The position numbers were made by a program, and so were the translations under genes. From Pectobacterium sp. PL152 (lineage in GTDB: Bacteria; Pseudomonadota; Gammaproteobacteria; Enterobacterales; Enterobacteriaceae): a DNA stretch of 64,000 bases. A model generated the notes under the pieces. It was not told the DNA's origin, searched no databases, and saw only the letters and a program-made list of their open reading frames with translations. Shown here in pieces: positions 34,006 through 43,984 of the stretch (within the stretch, counting starts at the first letter, position 1; the number at the start of each line of letters is the position of its first letter). The stretch covers positions 744,001 through 808,000 of the forward strand of contig CP091064.1 in assembly GCA_021907015.1 (NCBI GenBank), read 5' to 3'.

Positions 34006-34722
34006 TTAATGAGATGAACGGGTATAAAGATGACGTAACCAGCGCCGTTCCGCCCTTCTGAACAGCCCGATTAACACAAATGAAATCGCCAAATAGATGA
34101 CCGCAGCAATACCAAATGCATAAAACGGCTGGTAGGTTGCGGCGTTGATATCTCGGGCAATCTTCAGAATATCCGGTACGGTTACGGTGAAGGCCAGCGC
34201 CGTCGAATGCAGCATCAGAATCACTTCGTTGCTGTAGGCAGGCAGCGCAATACGCAGCGCTCCCGGCAAAATAATGCAACGATACTGCTTAAAACGGGAG
34301 AATCCGTATGCTCTGGCCGCTTCAATTTCCCCATGCGGCACCGCGCGGATAGCGCCTGCAAAAATTTCTGTCGTATACGCACAGGTATTGAGCGCCAGCG
34401 CCAAGATGGCACAGTTTAGCCCGCTGCGAAAAAAGGCATTCAGCAGATCGGTGCCGCGCACAATCTCCAGGCTATACACGCCGGAATAGAACACCAGAAG
34501 CTGCACATAGAGCGGCGTACCGCGGAACACGTAAGTAAATAACCACACAGGAAAGCTGAATCGGCGTCGCGGCGACACGCGGGCAATCGCCAGCGGCAGC
34601 GCCATCAGCCCACCGATAATCACCGACGAAATAAGTAGCCAGAGCGTCATCGCCAGCCCGGTCAGTCGGTAGCCATCGCTCCACAGTAGCGGCTGCCAAT
34701 ATTGTTGCAGGATCTCACTCAT
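34006..34722 (-). CDS. hisM: histidine/basic amino acid ABC transporter permease HisM
   Basis: Inner-membrane permease, 238 aa as in E. coli. The EAA loop GEIEAARAYGFSRFKQYRCI, which docks on HisP, is visible around residues 150-170, flanked by five predicted helices. It overlaps hisQ by 8 nt, which suggests translational coupling of the two permease subunits. Confidence 0.97.
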   Translation of the reverse strand: MSEILQQYWQPLLWSDGYRLTGLAMTLWLLISSVIIGGLMALPLAIARVSPRRRFSFPVWLFTYVFRGTPLYVQLLVFYSGVYSLEIVRGTDLLNAFFRSGLNCAILALALNTCAYTTEIFAGAIRAVPHGEIEAARAYGFSRFKQYRCIILPGALRIALPAYSNEVILMLHSTALAFTVTVPDILKIARDINAATYQPFYAFGIAAVIYLAISFVLIGLFRRAERRWLRHLYTRSSH

Positions 34723-35404
34723 AGTTTACTTTCTTGACTCCCTGCGAATAGTGCCTTTCCAGCCACCACAGCACGCCGTTAGAAATGGTGGTAAAAATCA
34801 GGTACATCGCCCCAGCGACCAGCGCAAAATAAAACGGTTCATGTGCGCCCTTTCCCGCCAGTTGCGTCGCCTTAATCACATCATTCAGGCCAAGCAGTGA
34901 CACCAGCGCCGTGGCTTTCAGGATCACCTGCCAGTTATTGCCAATGCCAGGCAGCGCAAAACGCATCATGGAAGGAAACAGAATACGGCGGAACACCTTC
35001 ATAGGAGAGAAGCCAAATGCCACAGCCGCTTCGATTTGCCCACGCGGCACGGCAAGATAGGCACCGCGAAAGGTTTCCGTAAAATACGCGCCGTAAATAA
35101 AGCCCAACGTAATAATCCCGGCGGTCAAAGGATCGATGTCAATCTGCGCTATCCCTATCGACTCCGTCACGCCGTTTAAGACGATTTGCAAGCCATAGAA
35201 AATCAGCAGCATCAGCACCAGATCGGGAATGCCGCGAATCAGCGTGGTATAGCAGGAAAAGCACCCTGCCAGCAGACGGTTGGAAGACAGCTTCGCCGAT
35301 GCGCCAATCAGGCCGATAACCAGCGCCAACAGTAGCGAACTGGCTGCCAGCTCCAGCGTCATGATGGCACCGTCCAGAATTAGCTGGGAATAGCCATAGA
35401 GCAT
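34715..35404 (-). CDS. hisQ: histidine/basic amino acid ABC transporter permease HisQ
   Basis: Second permease subunit, 229 aa from the ATG at 35404 (MLYGYSQLILDG; E. coli 228). The EAA motif GQIEAAVAFGFSPMKVF is present. The reading frame extends one codon to a TTG at 35407, which is not needed. It is 127 nt downstream of hisJ. Confidence 0.96.
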   Translation of the reverse strand: MLYGYSQLILDGAIMTLELAASSLLLALVIGLIGASAKLSSNRLLAGCFSCYTTLIRGIPDLVLMLLIFYGLQIVLNGVTESIGIAQIDIDPLTAGIITLGFIYGAYFTETFRGAYLAVPRGQIEAAVAFGFSPMKVFRRILFPSMMRFALPGIGNNWQVILKATALVSLLGLNDVIKATQLAGKGAHEPFYFALVAGAMYLIFTTISNGVLWWLERHYSQGVKKVNYE

Positions 35405-35531
35405 CAATGATATCCGTTGAAATAGCGGTTAATGGCACAGTGCGTCATCATCAGGAATACGACACGGGAGGAACGGTCCCATGTCGTATGGTCCTGCGAT
35501 TCCGCTACAGAGTGTGAATCGTTAGGAAAAA

Positions 35532-36311
35532 TTAGCCGCCGTAGACGTCAAAATCGAAGTATTTTTTCGCGAAGGTATCGTAGGTACCGTCTTTACGCAT
35601 CTCTTCAAAGGCTTTATCCAGCGCGGCTTTCAGCTCGGTATCCGCTTTACGCAGACCCATCCCCGTCCCCACACCGAAGAATTTGTCATCTTTCACCGCC
35701 GGGCCAGCAAACGCGTAGTCTTTGCCCATATCAAGCTTCAGGAAACCTTCGCTTCCCGCGACTTCATCCTGAAAAGCGGCATCGATACGGCCTGCGGTCA
35801 GGTCTGCATAAATCAGATCCTGATTTTGGTAAGCCACAACCTCAACGCCTTTTGGCTGCCAGTTCGCGTTAGCAAATGCCTCCTGCGTTGATGCCTGCAA
35901 CACGCCGACACGCTTGCCGCCCAGAGACGCCAGCGTTGGCTCAATGCTCGCGCCCTTCTTCGCAATCAGACGCGCATTGGCAGCATACAGCTTCTCGGTG
36001 AAGGCAATTTCCTGCTGGCGTTTTTCGGTGATGGACAGAGAAGAGATGATGGCATCAATTTTTTTAGCTTTAAGGGAAGGAATTAATGCGTCAAAGTCAC
36101 TTTCCACAAACGTACAGTTAGCCTGAATGCGTTTACACAGCTCTTTCGCCAGATCGATATCAAACCCAACCAGTTCGCCGCTGGCGTTTTTGGACTCAAA
36201 GGGGGCATAGGTCGGATCGGTGCCGATTTTAATATTCTTAGGAATCTCCGCCATCGCGCTGCCCGCAGCCAGAATGAGTGCCAACGGCAAAACTTTGATC
36301 AGTTTCTTCAT
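35532..36311 (-). CDS. hisJ: periplasmic basic amino acid-binding protein (HisJ/ArgT type)
   Basis: Substrate-binding protein for the HisQMP importer, 259 aa (E. coli 260). A clear Sec signal peptide ([21 protein letters not shown]) precedes the mature start [38 protein letters not shown] and the ending [11 protein letters not shown] are family hallmarks. Some stretches resemble HisJ, others the paralogue ArgT (for example VVAYQNQDL), and only one binding-protein gene is present here. The ATG at 36311 is chosen for the signal peptide; the frame is open to 36344. Confidence 0.92.
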   Translation of the reverse strand: MKKLIKVLPLALILAAGSAMAEIPKNIKIGTDPTYAPFESKNASGELVGFDIDLAKELCKRIQANCTFVESDFDALIPSLKAKKIDAIISSLSITEKRQQEIAFTEKLYAANARLIAKKGASIEPTLASLGGKRVGVLQASTQEAFANANWQPKGVEVVAYQNQDLIYADLTAGRIDAAFQDEVAGSEGFLKLDMGKDYAFAGPAVKDDKFFGVGTGMGLRKADTELKAALDKAFEEMRKDGTYDTFAKKYFDFDVYGG

Positions 36312-36664
36312 ATTGCTACCCTTATCATGAGTGATTGATGTCATGTGTCGTCAACGTCGGAACAGATATCGATTTATTGCTTTAAAAATGAACGATGTGA
36401 GTGCTATTTGTTTTTTAATGCCGACGATTACCGTTTTCATTAGCAAGCAGTTTTCATGCCACAATGAACGCAGGGACACCGTAAAAGTCTCATAGGCAAT
36501 TCATGCAGAAACTAATGAATAACTGTTTGATTATGAAATATTTTCCGTAGAATTTTTCGGCGCGTAATAATAAGAATAGATAACATTGCCATGAATACAA
36601 AAACTCAAGCGCACCATTTAGGTGCTCTTGCGCGCAAAATTGGTGCAATGTGATAAAAAAGCAC
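36312..36664. other. intergenic region upstream of hisJ
   Basis: About 350 nt, AT-rich, between hisJ and the ubiX terminator. No ORF is supported; an apparent 73-codon minus-strand frame is low-complexity and unconserved. It should contain the hisJQMP promoter. I did not identify specific sites. Confidence 0.5.
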
Positions 36665-36692
36665 AAAAAAGGGCAGTAATACTTTACTGCCC
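36665..36692 (-). terminator. rho-independent terminator of ubiX
   Basis: Inverted repeat GGGCAGTAA (36671-36679) / TTACTGCCC (36684-36692) followed on the minus strand by six T residues (A run 36665-36670), about 40 nt past the ubiX stop. Confidence 0.9.
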
Positions 36693-36729
36693 GGAGAGAA
36701 GAAAACGGCACGCGTTAGCGTCTAGCCTG

Positions 36730-37302
36730 CTACGACGCACCTTGCCAGCGGATAAAGAGATCTTTCGGCAGCTCGATATCAAACTGGTCCAGAATACGAT
36801 TCACCGTCTGATCGACAATATCCTGCACACTTTCTGGGCGATGATAGAACGCAGGCACAGGCGGCATGATTATCGCCCCCAGCTCAACGGCAGTGGTCAT
36901 CAGCCGTAAATGCCCTAAATGCAGCGGTGTTTCACGAACCCCCAGCACCAAAGGACGACGCTCCTTCAGCACCACATCGGCCGCGCGGGTTAATAGGTTG
37001 TCGCTGTAGCTGTGCACAATGCCGGACAGGGTTTTTATCGAACAGGGTAAAATCACCATCCCCGCCGTTTTAAACGACCCCGAAGAGACGCTGGCAGCGA
37101 TATCACGCGTGTCATGCACCACATCAGCCAGCGCCTGCACATCACGCAGACTAAAATCGGTTTCTAACGCCAGCGTCTGCCGGGCGGCCTGACTCATGAT
37201 CAAATGTGTTTCGATACCTTCCAGCGTCTGTAAAACCTGTAGCAGCCGGACGCCGTAAATAACACCGCTGGCGCCGGAAATTCCTACAATGAGTCGCTTC
37301 AT
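36730..37302 (-). CDS. ubiX: flavin prenyltransferase UbiX
   Basis: Makes the prenylated-FMN cofactor needed by the UbiD decarboxylase in ubiquinone synthesis. It has 190 aa (E. coli 189) from the ATG at 37302 (MKRLIVGISGASGVIYG). The frame is open to 37350 but that part is not conserved. GISGASG, the SSGSF phosphate-binding stretch, and ILPCSIKTLSGI plus MPPVPAFYHRP are the family's flavin and prenyl-phosphate motifs. In E. coli it also lies beside the hisJ/argT cluster and purF. Confidence 0.96.
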   Translation of the reverse strand: MKRLIVGISGASGVIYGVRLLQVLQTLEGIETHLIMSQAARQTLALETDFSLRDVQALADVVHDTRDIAASVSSGSFKTAGMVILPCSIKTLSGIVHSYSDNLLTRAADVVLKERRPLVLGVRETPLHLGHLRLMTTAVELGAIIMPPVPAFYHRPESVQDIVDQTVNRILDQFDIELPKDLFIRWQGAS

Positions 37303-37450
37303 TCGTACTGCCTCTGGCTGACTGCGTAAGCAAAAACGCGGAAAAATCATCTGCGCAAACTTTGCCGCATTGACTGGCGATAAGCAAGGAGAAGCGCTGA
37401 AGCGATGTTTTTATATACAACGGTTTTCTATACCACTGTGTTCTATATAG

Positions 37451-37484
37451 AAAAGGGGGAAGACACTTTCGCGTCCTCCCCCTT
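37451..37484 (-). terminator. probable terminator of the cvpA-purF operon
   Basis: GC-rich inverted repeat (AAGGGGGA-GAC / GTC-TCCCCCTT with one bulge) about 30 nt past the purF stop. On the minus strand it ends in CCCCCTTTTC, a short T run. Confidence 0.65.
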
Positions 37485-37512
37485 CGATGAAGCCTTAACG
37501 TGCAACTAGCCG

Positions 37513-39030
37513 TTAGCCTTCGTTGTGTAATTCCAGATCTTCAACTTCATTCTGGCTACGCAACGCCTTGGCGTCGTCATTACGCAAGACTTCCAGATAA
37601 TCCAGATAGCCTTGATCAACATCCTTCGTCACGTAAATCCCGTTGAATACCGAGCATTCAAACTGAGCGATATCCGGGTTATCTTCACGCGCAGCGTCGA
37701 TCAGATCGTCGAGATCCTGGAAAATAAGCGCATCGGCACCAATAATCTTACAGATCTCATCCACTTCACGACCGTGAGCAATCAGCTCGTTGACGCTCGG
37801 CATGTCGATGCCATACACGTTAGGGAAGCGAATTTCCGGTGCCGCCGAGGCCAGATACACACGCTTGGCTCCCGCTTCACGCGCCATCTCCACAATCTGC
37901 TCCGACGTTGTACCACGCACGATGGAGTCATCCACCAGCAGCACGTTTTTGTCACGGAATTCAGCACGGTTGGCGTTCAGTTTACGGCGTACCGATTTCT
38001 TACGCGCCTGCTGCCCCGGCATGATAAAGGTACGGCCCACATAGCGGTTTTTCACAAACCCCTGACGGTATGGTTTGTTAATGATACGCGCGATTTCCAG
38101 CGCGATATCACAAGAGGTCTCAGGAATCGGGATCACGACGTCTATATCGAGATCTTCCCACTGACGCGCAATCTTTTCACCGAGCTTCTGACCCATGCGA
38201 ACGCGTGCGCTGTAGACCGAGATTTTATCGATGAAAGAGTCTGGGCGAGCGAAGTAGACATATTCGAACAGACACGGGTTGCTCTTTGGATTCTCCGCAC
38301 ACTGGCGGGTAAACAGCTGCCCTTTTTCCGTAATGTAGATCGCTTCTCCCGGCGCCACATCGCGTAAAAATTCAAAGCCCAGCGTATCCAGCGCGACACT
38401 TTCTGACGCCACCATGTATTCGCTACGGCCATCTTCCAGATCGCGCTTACCAATCACCAGCGGGCGAATCCCGTTAGGATCGCGGAAAGCCACCATACCG
38501 TGACCGATAATCATGCCAACACAGGCGTAGGCACCGCGAATTTGCTGGTGCGTCGCGGCAACGGCCGCAAAAATATTATCGGCTTCCAGCGGGTAATGTT
38601 GGAAACGGTCCAGCTCTCTGGCAAAAATATTCAGCAGAATTTCAGAATCAGACGTGGTGTTAACGTGACGGCGCTCCTGCTCGAACAGCTTTTTACGCAG
38701 TTCGTGGGCGTTAGTCAGGTTACCGTTGTGAGCCAACGTGATACCGAACGGAGAGTTAACATAGAAAGGCTGTGCTTCCGAGGCGCTGGAACTGCCCGCG
38801 GTTGGATAACGCACATGACCAAGCCCCATGTTTCCCTGTAAGCGTTGCATGTGCCGCGCTTCAAACACATCTTTCACCAGGCCATTGGCCTTACGCAGGC
38901 GAAAACAATTAAAGGCATCGATGGTCACAATACCCGCTGCATCCTGCCCACGGTGTTGCAACACCGTTAACGCGTCATAAATCGACTGGTTGACCGGTGT
39001 AAAACCGGCGATACCGACAATACCGCACAT
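37513..39030 (-). CDS. purF: amidophosphoribosyltransferase PurF
   Basis: First committed enzyme of purine synthesis: PRPP plus glutamine to phosphoribosylamine. It has 505 aa as in E. coli. Cys2, exposed after Met removal, is the class II glutamine amidotransferase nucleophile ([10 protein letters not shown]). The C-terminal phosphoribosyltransferase domain carries [13 protein letters not shown], the PRPP-binding loop. It is 21 nt downstream of cvpA and controlled from the cvpA promoter with its PurR box. Confidence 0.98.
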   Translation of the reverse strand: MCGIVGIAGFTPVNQSIYDALTVLQHRGQDAAGIVTIDAFNCFRLRKANGLVKDVFEARHMQRLQGNMGLGHVRYPTAGSSSASEAQPFYVNSPFGITLAHNGNLTNAHELRKKLFEQERRHVNTTSDSEILLNIFARELDRFQHYPLEADNIFAAVAATHQQIRGAYACVGMIIGHGMVAFRDPNGIRPLVIGKRDLEDGRSEYMVASESVALDTLGFEFLRDVAPGEAIYITEKGQLFTRQCAENPKSNPCLFEYVYFARPDSFIDKISVYSARVRMGQKLGEKIARQWEDLDIDVVIPIPETSCDIALEIARIINKPYRQGFVKNRYVGRTFIMPGQQARKKSVRRKLNANRAEFRDKNVLLVDDSIVRGTTSEQIVEMAREAGAKRVYLASAAPEIRFPNVYGIDMPSVNELIAHGREVDEICKIIGADALIFQDLDDLIDAAREDNPDIAQFECSVFNGIYVTKDVDQGYLDYLEVLRNDDAKALRSQNEVEDLELHNEG

Positions 39031-39051
39031 GGTGTCTTTTCCTCATCAGCG

Positions 39052-39552
39052 CTACCGCAGCGGTAAATGCTGCGGCAAGAAACTTGACGTGCTTTGCAGG
39101 TAGTCAAAAAACCACCTGATAATATAACTGAACTGCGGGATTAACTGGGACTGCTTCCAGTCATCACTTTGTGAAAAACCGGTGAAAGTATCCAGAAAGA
39201 ATAGCAGTGCGGAAACGATCAGCACCCCGCGCAGCGCACCAAAACAGATGCCCAGAACGCGATCGGTGCCGGATAATCCGGTACGTTCAACCAGCGAACT
39301 AATCGCATAGTTGACGATAGCCCCCACAATCAACGTTGCAACAAACAGAATGGCAATCGCGATACCGTTACGCACCAGCTCATCATCAAAACGGGTGAAG
39401 TAGACCGCGAGGTACGCGTAGTAATGGCTGGCGACAAAAAACGCACATCCCCAGGTTACTAACGACAGCGCTTCACGAACAAACCCCCGGATCAGGCTAA
39501 CCAGAGCCGAAAAACCGATGATGCCAATAATGACGTAATCAACCCAAACCAT
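39052..39552 (-). CDS. cvpA: colicin V production protein CvpA
   Basis: Four-helix inner-membrane protein, 166 aa (E. coli 162). It starts [20 protein letters not shown] and includes [20 protein letters not shown]. Needed for colicin V export and for envelope or bile-salt tolerance in enterobacteria; molecular role unclear. Always found before purF in this group and co-transcribed with it. Confidence 0.96.
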   Translation of the reverse strand: MVWVDYVIIGIIGFSALVSLIRGFVREALSLVTWGCAFFVASHYYAYLAVYFTRFDDELVRNGIAIAILFVATLIVGAIVNYAISSLVERTGLSGTDRVLGICFGALRGVLIVSALLFFLDTFTGFSQSDDWKQSQLIPQFSYIIRWFFDYLQSTSSFLPQHLPLR

Positions 39553-39626
39553 GAACGATCCTAATAATGAACGATGCTACCGATAAGCCGCTACGTCATC
39601 CTGTTCGCGGCGCATTCTAACAGAAA

Positions 39627-39642
39627 AAGAAAACGTTTGCGT
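39627..39642. promoter_or_regulatory. PurR operator upstream of cvpA-purF
   Basis: AAGAAAACGTTTGCGT matches the PurR palindrome ACGCAAACGTTTGCGT at 14 of 16 positions. It lies 75 nt before the cvpA ATG. Read on the minus strand it is ACGCAAACGTTTTCTT, which to my memory is the form found at E. coli cvpA-purF. It predicts repression by PurR with hypoxanthine or guanine. Confidence 0.8.
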
Positions 39643-39870
39643 AGCGTATTTCCGCCGATTTCATCAATAGATAATCAGGCGAAAAAACCAGCAACTCGCT
39701 ATGCCTGATTCTATTCACTGTCGGCATAACAAAATCAACAACAGGCCACTCAAAACGAGTGCGGGGCGAAGCACCACGCCTATGAGCCCCATCCCCGCAG
39801 CCTGCCTCTTCTACTTATTACGCGGCAGACAACAAACAATCCACCCCGTTATTTTCACGTTTAACCAGCC
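39643..39870. other. dedD-cvpA intergenic region (remainder)
   Basis: The dedD to cvpA gap is about 318 nt, including the PurR box. The rest should carry the cvpA promoter. I see no ORF and no convincing terminator hairpin for dedD. Confidence 0.4.
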
Positions 39871-40620
39871 TTAACGAACGGAATGTGCACGCACCTGCCC
39901 ACTGAGTCCGCTGAGCTGTTTCAGCTCACCCAGTGAAGACTCAAGCTTCTGCTTCGACGCATCAGGCCCCACGTAAATACGGGTGATTTCTCCTGAAACC
40001 GGCGTTGACGGCACGGTATACGCGCGATAGCCGGAAAGACGCAATTTGGCGACAATCTCGTTCACCTTATCTGCATTTTTCAGCGCACCAAGCTGCACAA
40101 TGTAGGCCTGTCCGACAGGGGCTTGCTGCGCCGGCTGTGTTTCAGGCTTCACTTCCGGTTTGGGTTCCGGTTTAGGCTCAGGCTTCGGTTTTACTTCCGG
40201 TTTCACCTCAGGTTTTGGCTGAGGCTTCGGCGTCACTGGCGCTGGGGTCTGAACCGGCGGACGCTCAACCACAACCGGCGGTGCCATCATCGCTGGCGTA
40301 TTCGTGCCAGAATGGGATGATGGCGGTGTCTGCGTTGTGGTTTCAGGTGCTGTCGCTGCCCTCGCCTCAGGCGCTTCGGCTTCCGGGCTGTTCTGCATCG
40401 CCGCCTCCGCCCCTTCCGGTGGTTGACTCGGCAGCGACGGGTTCAGAGCAGGCAGCGATTCCATCTCATTGCTATCACCCGGTTTGGGGATCAGCGGAAT
40501 CGACGCAAACTCGTCCTCATAGTGCTTTTTCTTACCATCCAGCAGTCCGGGTAAGACGATCACACCCAGCGCGACCAGAATGACTGTACCCACCAGGCGA
40601 TTCTGAAATTTACTCGCCAT
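39871..40620 (-). CDS. dedD: cell-division SPOR-domain protein DedD
   Basis: Septal-ring protein with one N-terminal membrane anchor (FQNRLVGTVILVALGVIVLP), a long Pro/Lys/Glu-rich periplasmic linker and a C-terminal SPOR domain (AYIVQLGALKNADKVNEIVA onward) that binds denuded septal peptidoglycan. It has 249 aa, longer than E. coli (220) because the linker contains tandem KPEP/KPEV units around residues 125-165. ATG at 40620 (MASKFQNR) is used; the frame reaches 40635. The start overlaps the folC stop by about 11 nt. Confidence 0.95.
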   Translation of the reverse strand: MASKFQNRLVGTVILVALGVIVLPGLLDGKKKHYEDEFASIPLIPKPGDSNEMESLPALNPSLPSQPPEGAEAAMQNSPEAEAPEARAATAPETTTQTPPSSHSGTNTPAMMAPPVVVERPPVQTPAPVTPKPQPKPEVKPEVKPKPEPKPEPKPEVKPETQPAQQAPVGQAYIVQLGALKNADKVNEIVAKLRLSGYRAYTVPSTPVSGEITRIYVGPDASKQKLESSLGELKQLSGLSGQVRAHSVR

Positions 40621-41878
40621 TCGCCTTCTCCTCATCCAGCGCTTCCATCACATGCGCTACCGTATGAAAAGATCCACACACAATGACGACATCCTGCTCC
40701 GCAGCCTCGGACATAGCCTGCTGCCAGGCCGCCACGACATCAGGGAACGATTGGCTGCGTGTCAGGTGCTCGGCAATCTGCTGCGCGGTGGCACCACGCG
40801 GCCCTTCCAACGGGGCGCAATACCACTCATCCACCAACGGCGTTAAGTGGGCCAGCGTACCGGCAATATCTTTATCCGACAGCATGCCGACGACGGCCCG
40901 TATTTTTCCGGTGGTCGGCAACGCGGCCAAACGGTTTGCCAGATACGCCGCCGCATGGGGATTGTGTGCAACATCAAGAATCAATCGCGGTGATTCCTGC
41001 ACCGTCTGAAAACGACCGGGCAATATCGCGTGCCGTAAACCCTGTCGAATCGCGTCTTCGCTCACATTGAGTGACGAATAGTGCAGCGCAGCCAGCGCCG
41101 TGGCAGCATTGGCCAATGGGACATTGGGTAATGGCAGCCGTGATAACTCACGCTGCTTATCCTGCCAGCTCCATGTCTCTCGCTGAACGGAATAGTCCCA
41201 GTCGCGACCACGACGGCGCAACAACGCCCCTTTCTCAGCGACAACATCGGCAATCGTTCCCGGCATATCCGGCTCGCCGACAACGGCAGGTCTACCCTGT
41301 CGGAATATCCCGGCTTTCTCACGGCCGATACTTTCCCGATCGTTCCCTAACCAGTCGGTATGGTCGATCGCAATGCTGGTGACGACAGAGACATCTGCAT
41401 CCACAATATTGGTGGCATCCAGACGCCCGCCCAGTCCCACTTCCAGAATGACGACATCCAGATTCGCCAGCTTAAAGAGTTGCAGCGCCGACAGCGTACC
41501 GAATTCAAAATAGGTGAGCGATACCGCCCCTCTTCCCGCTTCGATATCCGCAAACGCCTGGGTGTGCTGCGCCTCAGGCAATTCTTTACCCTGAATACGC
41601 ACCCGCTCGGTATAGCGAACAAGATGGGGAGAACTGTACACGCCAACCCGCAGCCCGGCGGCCAGCAGAATGGATTCCAGCGTACAGCAGGTGGTTCCTT
41701 TGCCGTTCGTCCCCGCGACGGTGAAAACCGTTGGGGCAGGCTGTAGCAAATGGAGATGTTCAGCAACCTGCTTAACGCGCTCCAGACCTAAATCAATGGC
41801 CTGAGCATGCAGGTGCTCAAGATAATGAAGCCACGTGACCAAAGGTGACGTGGCTTGAGGTGTTTGAAGTGTATCCAT
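40610..41878 (-). CDS. folC: bifunctional folylpolyglutamate synthase / dihydrofolate synthase FolC
   Basis: Adds L-glutamate to dihydropteroate and to tetrahydrofolates, 422 aa as in E. coli. The Mur-ligase-type P-loop VAGTNGKGTT lies at residues 54-63. HTDWLGNDRESIGREKAGIF is the conserved catalytic loop, and LDVAHNPHAAAYL marks the C-terminal glutamate ligase domain. It sits between accD and dedD, as in E. coli. Confidence 0.97.
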   Translation of the reverse strand: MDTLQTPQATSPLVTWLHYLEHLHAQAIDLGLERVKQVAEHLHLLQPAPTVFTVAGTNGKGTTCCTLESILLAAGLRVGVYSSPHLVRYTERVRIQGKELPEAQHTQAFADIEAGRGAVSLTYFEFGTLSALQLFKLANLDVVILEVGLGGRLDATNIVDADVSVVTSIAIDHTDWLGNDRESIGREKAGIFRQGRPAVVGEPDMPGTIADVVAEKGALLRRRGRDWDYSVQRETWSWQDKQRELSRLPLPNVPLANAATALAALHYSSLNVSEDAIRQGLRHAILPGRFQTVQESPRLILDVAHNPHAAAYLANRLAALPTTGKIRAVVGMLSDKDIAGTLAHLTPLVDEWYCAPLEGPRGATAQQIAEHLTRSQSFPDVVAAWQQAMSEAAEQDVVIVCGSFHTVAHVMEALDEEKANGE

Positions 41879-41983
41879 GAGTCCCGTTCACTGGCTTACG
41901 GTTCATTGCGGGCAGAGCGTGCGCATTACTACTCGGTCGAGAACGACGTGGTCGAGTACCACACGCCCAGCCCATCATGTCAA

Positions 41984-42901
41984 TTATGCGTCATCCTGTG
42001 ATGATTCAGACGGCGCATCGCTGCGGATTTCCACGTCATCATTGCCCGGTTCTGGATGATTCGTCAGTTTGGCAAGAATAGTGGCCAGCTTATAGCGCAT
42101 TTCCGGACGACGAACGATCATATCGATCGCTCCTTTCTCAATCAGGAATTCGCTGCGCTGGAAGCCCGGCGGCAGTTTTTCACGCACGGTTTGTTCGATA
42201 ACGCGTGGACCGGCAAAACCGATCAGCGCTTTCGGCTCAGCAATGTTCAGATCGCCCAGCATCGCCAGACTCGCGGAAACACCGCCCATCGTCGGGTCAG
42301 TCAGCACGGAGATATAAGGCAAGCCGCGCTCACGCATTTTTGCCAACGCCGCACTGGTTTTCGCCATTTGCATCAGCGACATCAGCGCTTCCTGCATACG
42401 CGCACCGCCACTGGCAGAGAAGCAGACCAGCGGGCAACCGTCTTCCAATGCCTGCTCAACGGCACGCACAAAACGCGCGCCCACAACAGACGCCATTGAG
42501 CCGCCCATGAAAGAGAACTCAAATGATGCCGCCACAACCGGCATGCCGTGCAGCGTGCCTTTCATGACGATCAGCGCATCTTTCTCATCGGACTGTTTCT
42601 GCGCAGAAACCAGACGATCTTTATATTTTTTGGAGTCCCGGAATTTCAGGACATCCTTCGGCTCCAGTTCGCTTCCCAGCTCAACAGTGCTTTCTTTATC
42701 CAGAAACGCCTGTAGACGGTTACGTGCGGAAAGACGCATATGGTGATCGCACTTCGGGCAGACCCCCAAATTACGCTCCAGCTCGGCACGATAAAGAACC
42801 TGACCGCAGCTATCACATTTTGTCCAGACCCCTTCAGGGATGTTCGCTTTACGGGTCGGTGTGATGTTGCTTTTGTTAAGAATTCGTTCAATCCAGCTCA
42901 T
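41984..42901 (-). CDS. accD: acetyl-CoA carboxylase carboxyltransferase subunit beta
   Basis: Beta subunit of the carboxyltransferase that makes malonyl-CoA, 305 aa (E. coli 304). The N-terminal zinc finger has Cys 29, 32, 48 and 51 (CDSC and CPKC). The crotonase-fold core with [20 protein letters not shown] and [12 protein letters not shown] follows. About 105 nt separate it from folC. Confidence 0.98.
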   Translation of the reverse strand: MSWIERILNKSNITPTRKANIPEGVWTKCDSCGQVLYRAELERNLGVCPKCDHHMRLSARNRLQAFLDKESTVELGSELEPKDVLKFRDSKKYKDRLVSAQKQSDEKDALIVMKGTLHGMPVVAASFEFSFMGGSMASVVGARFVRAVEQALEDGCPLVCFSASGGARMQEALMSLMQMAKTSAALAKMRERGLPYISVLTDPTMGGVSASLAMLGDLNIAEPKALIGFAGPRVIEQTVREKLPPGFQRSEFLIEKGAIDMIVRRPEMRYKLATILAKLTNHPEPGNDDVEIRSDAPSESSQDDA

Positions 42902-43125
42902 TGATAACCTTTCTGCTTGAACCTGGCAAATGCCAGTCCGCTGTTCATGTTATTCCCTGACAACATTGCCAATGAAAAAATGCCTGAGACGCACGACAAT
43001 CGCGGTACAAAGGCATCGGCACCCAGGGCGTTCCCAAGAACAGACCATAAATGCTGCCCATTAAACCATAACGTTCCGGTACTGTGGATAAAAAACTGGT
43101 CAAACCGGATGTTAAAATACTTCAC

Positions 43126-43788
43126 TTATTTCACATTGCCGCGCGCGGCCGCTCTACGATGACGGACAATCTCAATAACGCCCGGCAGGATAGAGAGGAA
43201 AATAATCGCGACAATCAGTAATTTCAAATTTTCCTGCACGACCGGCAAATCGCCAAACAGGTAGCCCGCATAGGTGAATGACAGCACCCACAGCAGCGCA
43301 CCAATGACATTATAGGCAGCAAAATGCCGATAGCTCATGTGCCCCATTCCGGCGACAAACGGCGCAAATGTTCTCACAATCGGGACAAAGCGCGCCAGAA
43401 TTATCGTCTTACCGCCGTGACGCTCGTAAAACGCATGCGTTTTATCCAAATAGCTGCGGCGGAAAATCTTCGAGTTCGGGTTGCTAAACAACTTTTCACC
43501 GAATAGCCGTCCAATCGTGTAGTTCACTGCATCGCCCGTAATCGCGGCAACAATCATCAGGAACACCATCGTGTGTACATTCAGATCGTTCGACGGCAGC
43601 GCCGCCAGCGCCCCTGCAACAAACAGCAGCGAATCGCCCGGCAGAAACGGCGTCACTACCAGCCCAGTCTCACAGAACAAAATCAGGAACAAAATGGCAT
43701 AAACCCAGACACCATATTGCGCCACCAGTTCCGCCAGATGAACGTCAATGTGCAGAATAAAATCAATAATAAACTGTATAAATTCCAT
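43126..43788 (-). CDS. dedA: DedA-family membrane protein
   Basis: Inner-membrane DedA/SNARE-associated family protein, 220 aa (E. coli 219), implicated in lipid scrambling and envelope homeostasis. The family signature runs [35 protein letters not shown] and [17 protein letters not shown] with its conserved Arg residues. ATG at 43788 gives [15 protein letters not shown]; the open frame extends to 43884 without conservation. Confidence 0.95.
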   Translation of the reverse strand: MEFIQFIIDFILHIDVHLAELVAQYGVWVYAILFLILFCETGLVVTPFLPGDSLLFVAGALAALPSNDLNVHTMVFLMIVAAITGDAVNYTIGRLFGEKLFSNPNSKIFRRSYLDKTHAFYERHGGKTIILARFVPIVRTFAPFVAGMGHMSYRHFAAYNVIGALLWVLSFTYAGYLFGDLPVVQENLKLLIVAIIFLSILPGVIEIVRHRRAAARGNVK

Positions 43789-43833
43789 CACAACTTCTTC
43801 TCCCCAAAGTGTATACCGATCGCACGCGGTCGA

Positions 43834-43875
43834 TATACGCAAGGCAGCCGGCATTCCCGCGTTGCCTTGCGTATA
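43834..43875. repeat. 13-bp inverted repeat between truA and dedA
   Basis: Perfect arms TATACGCAAGGCA (43834-43846) and TGCCTTGCGTATA (43863-43875) with a 16 nt GC-rich loop. No T run follows on the minus strand. Possible functions are a terminator without tract, an mRNA hairpin or a regulator site. Confidence 0.5.
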
Positions 43876-43984
43876 GCACGCCAAACAGCATCGTCCTTAA
43901 TACGCACCGCACACGGTCAGATGGCCATCGGTCAACAGGCCGCATGCGATACGACAAAAAACAGGTAAATCACACCAATAAGTG

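Noticed and set aside
40123-40260. CRISPR-like or tandem DNA array in dedD
   Set aside because: The periodicity reflects coding KPEP/KPEV units of a proline-rich linker; there are no spacers and no equal-length repeats.
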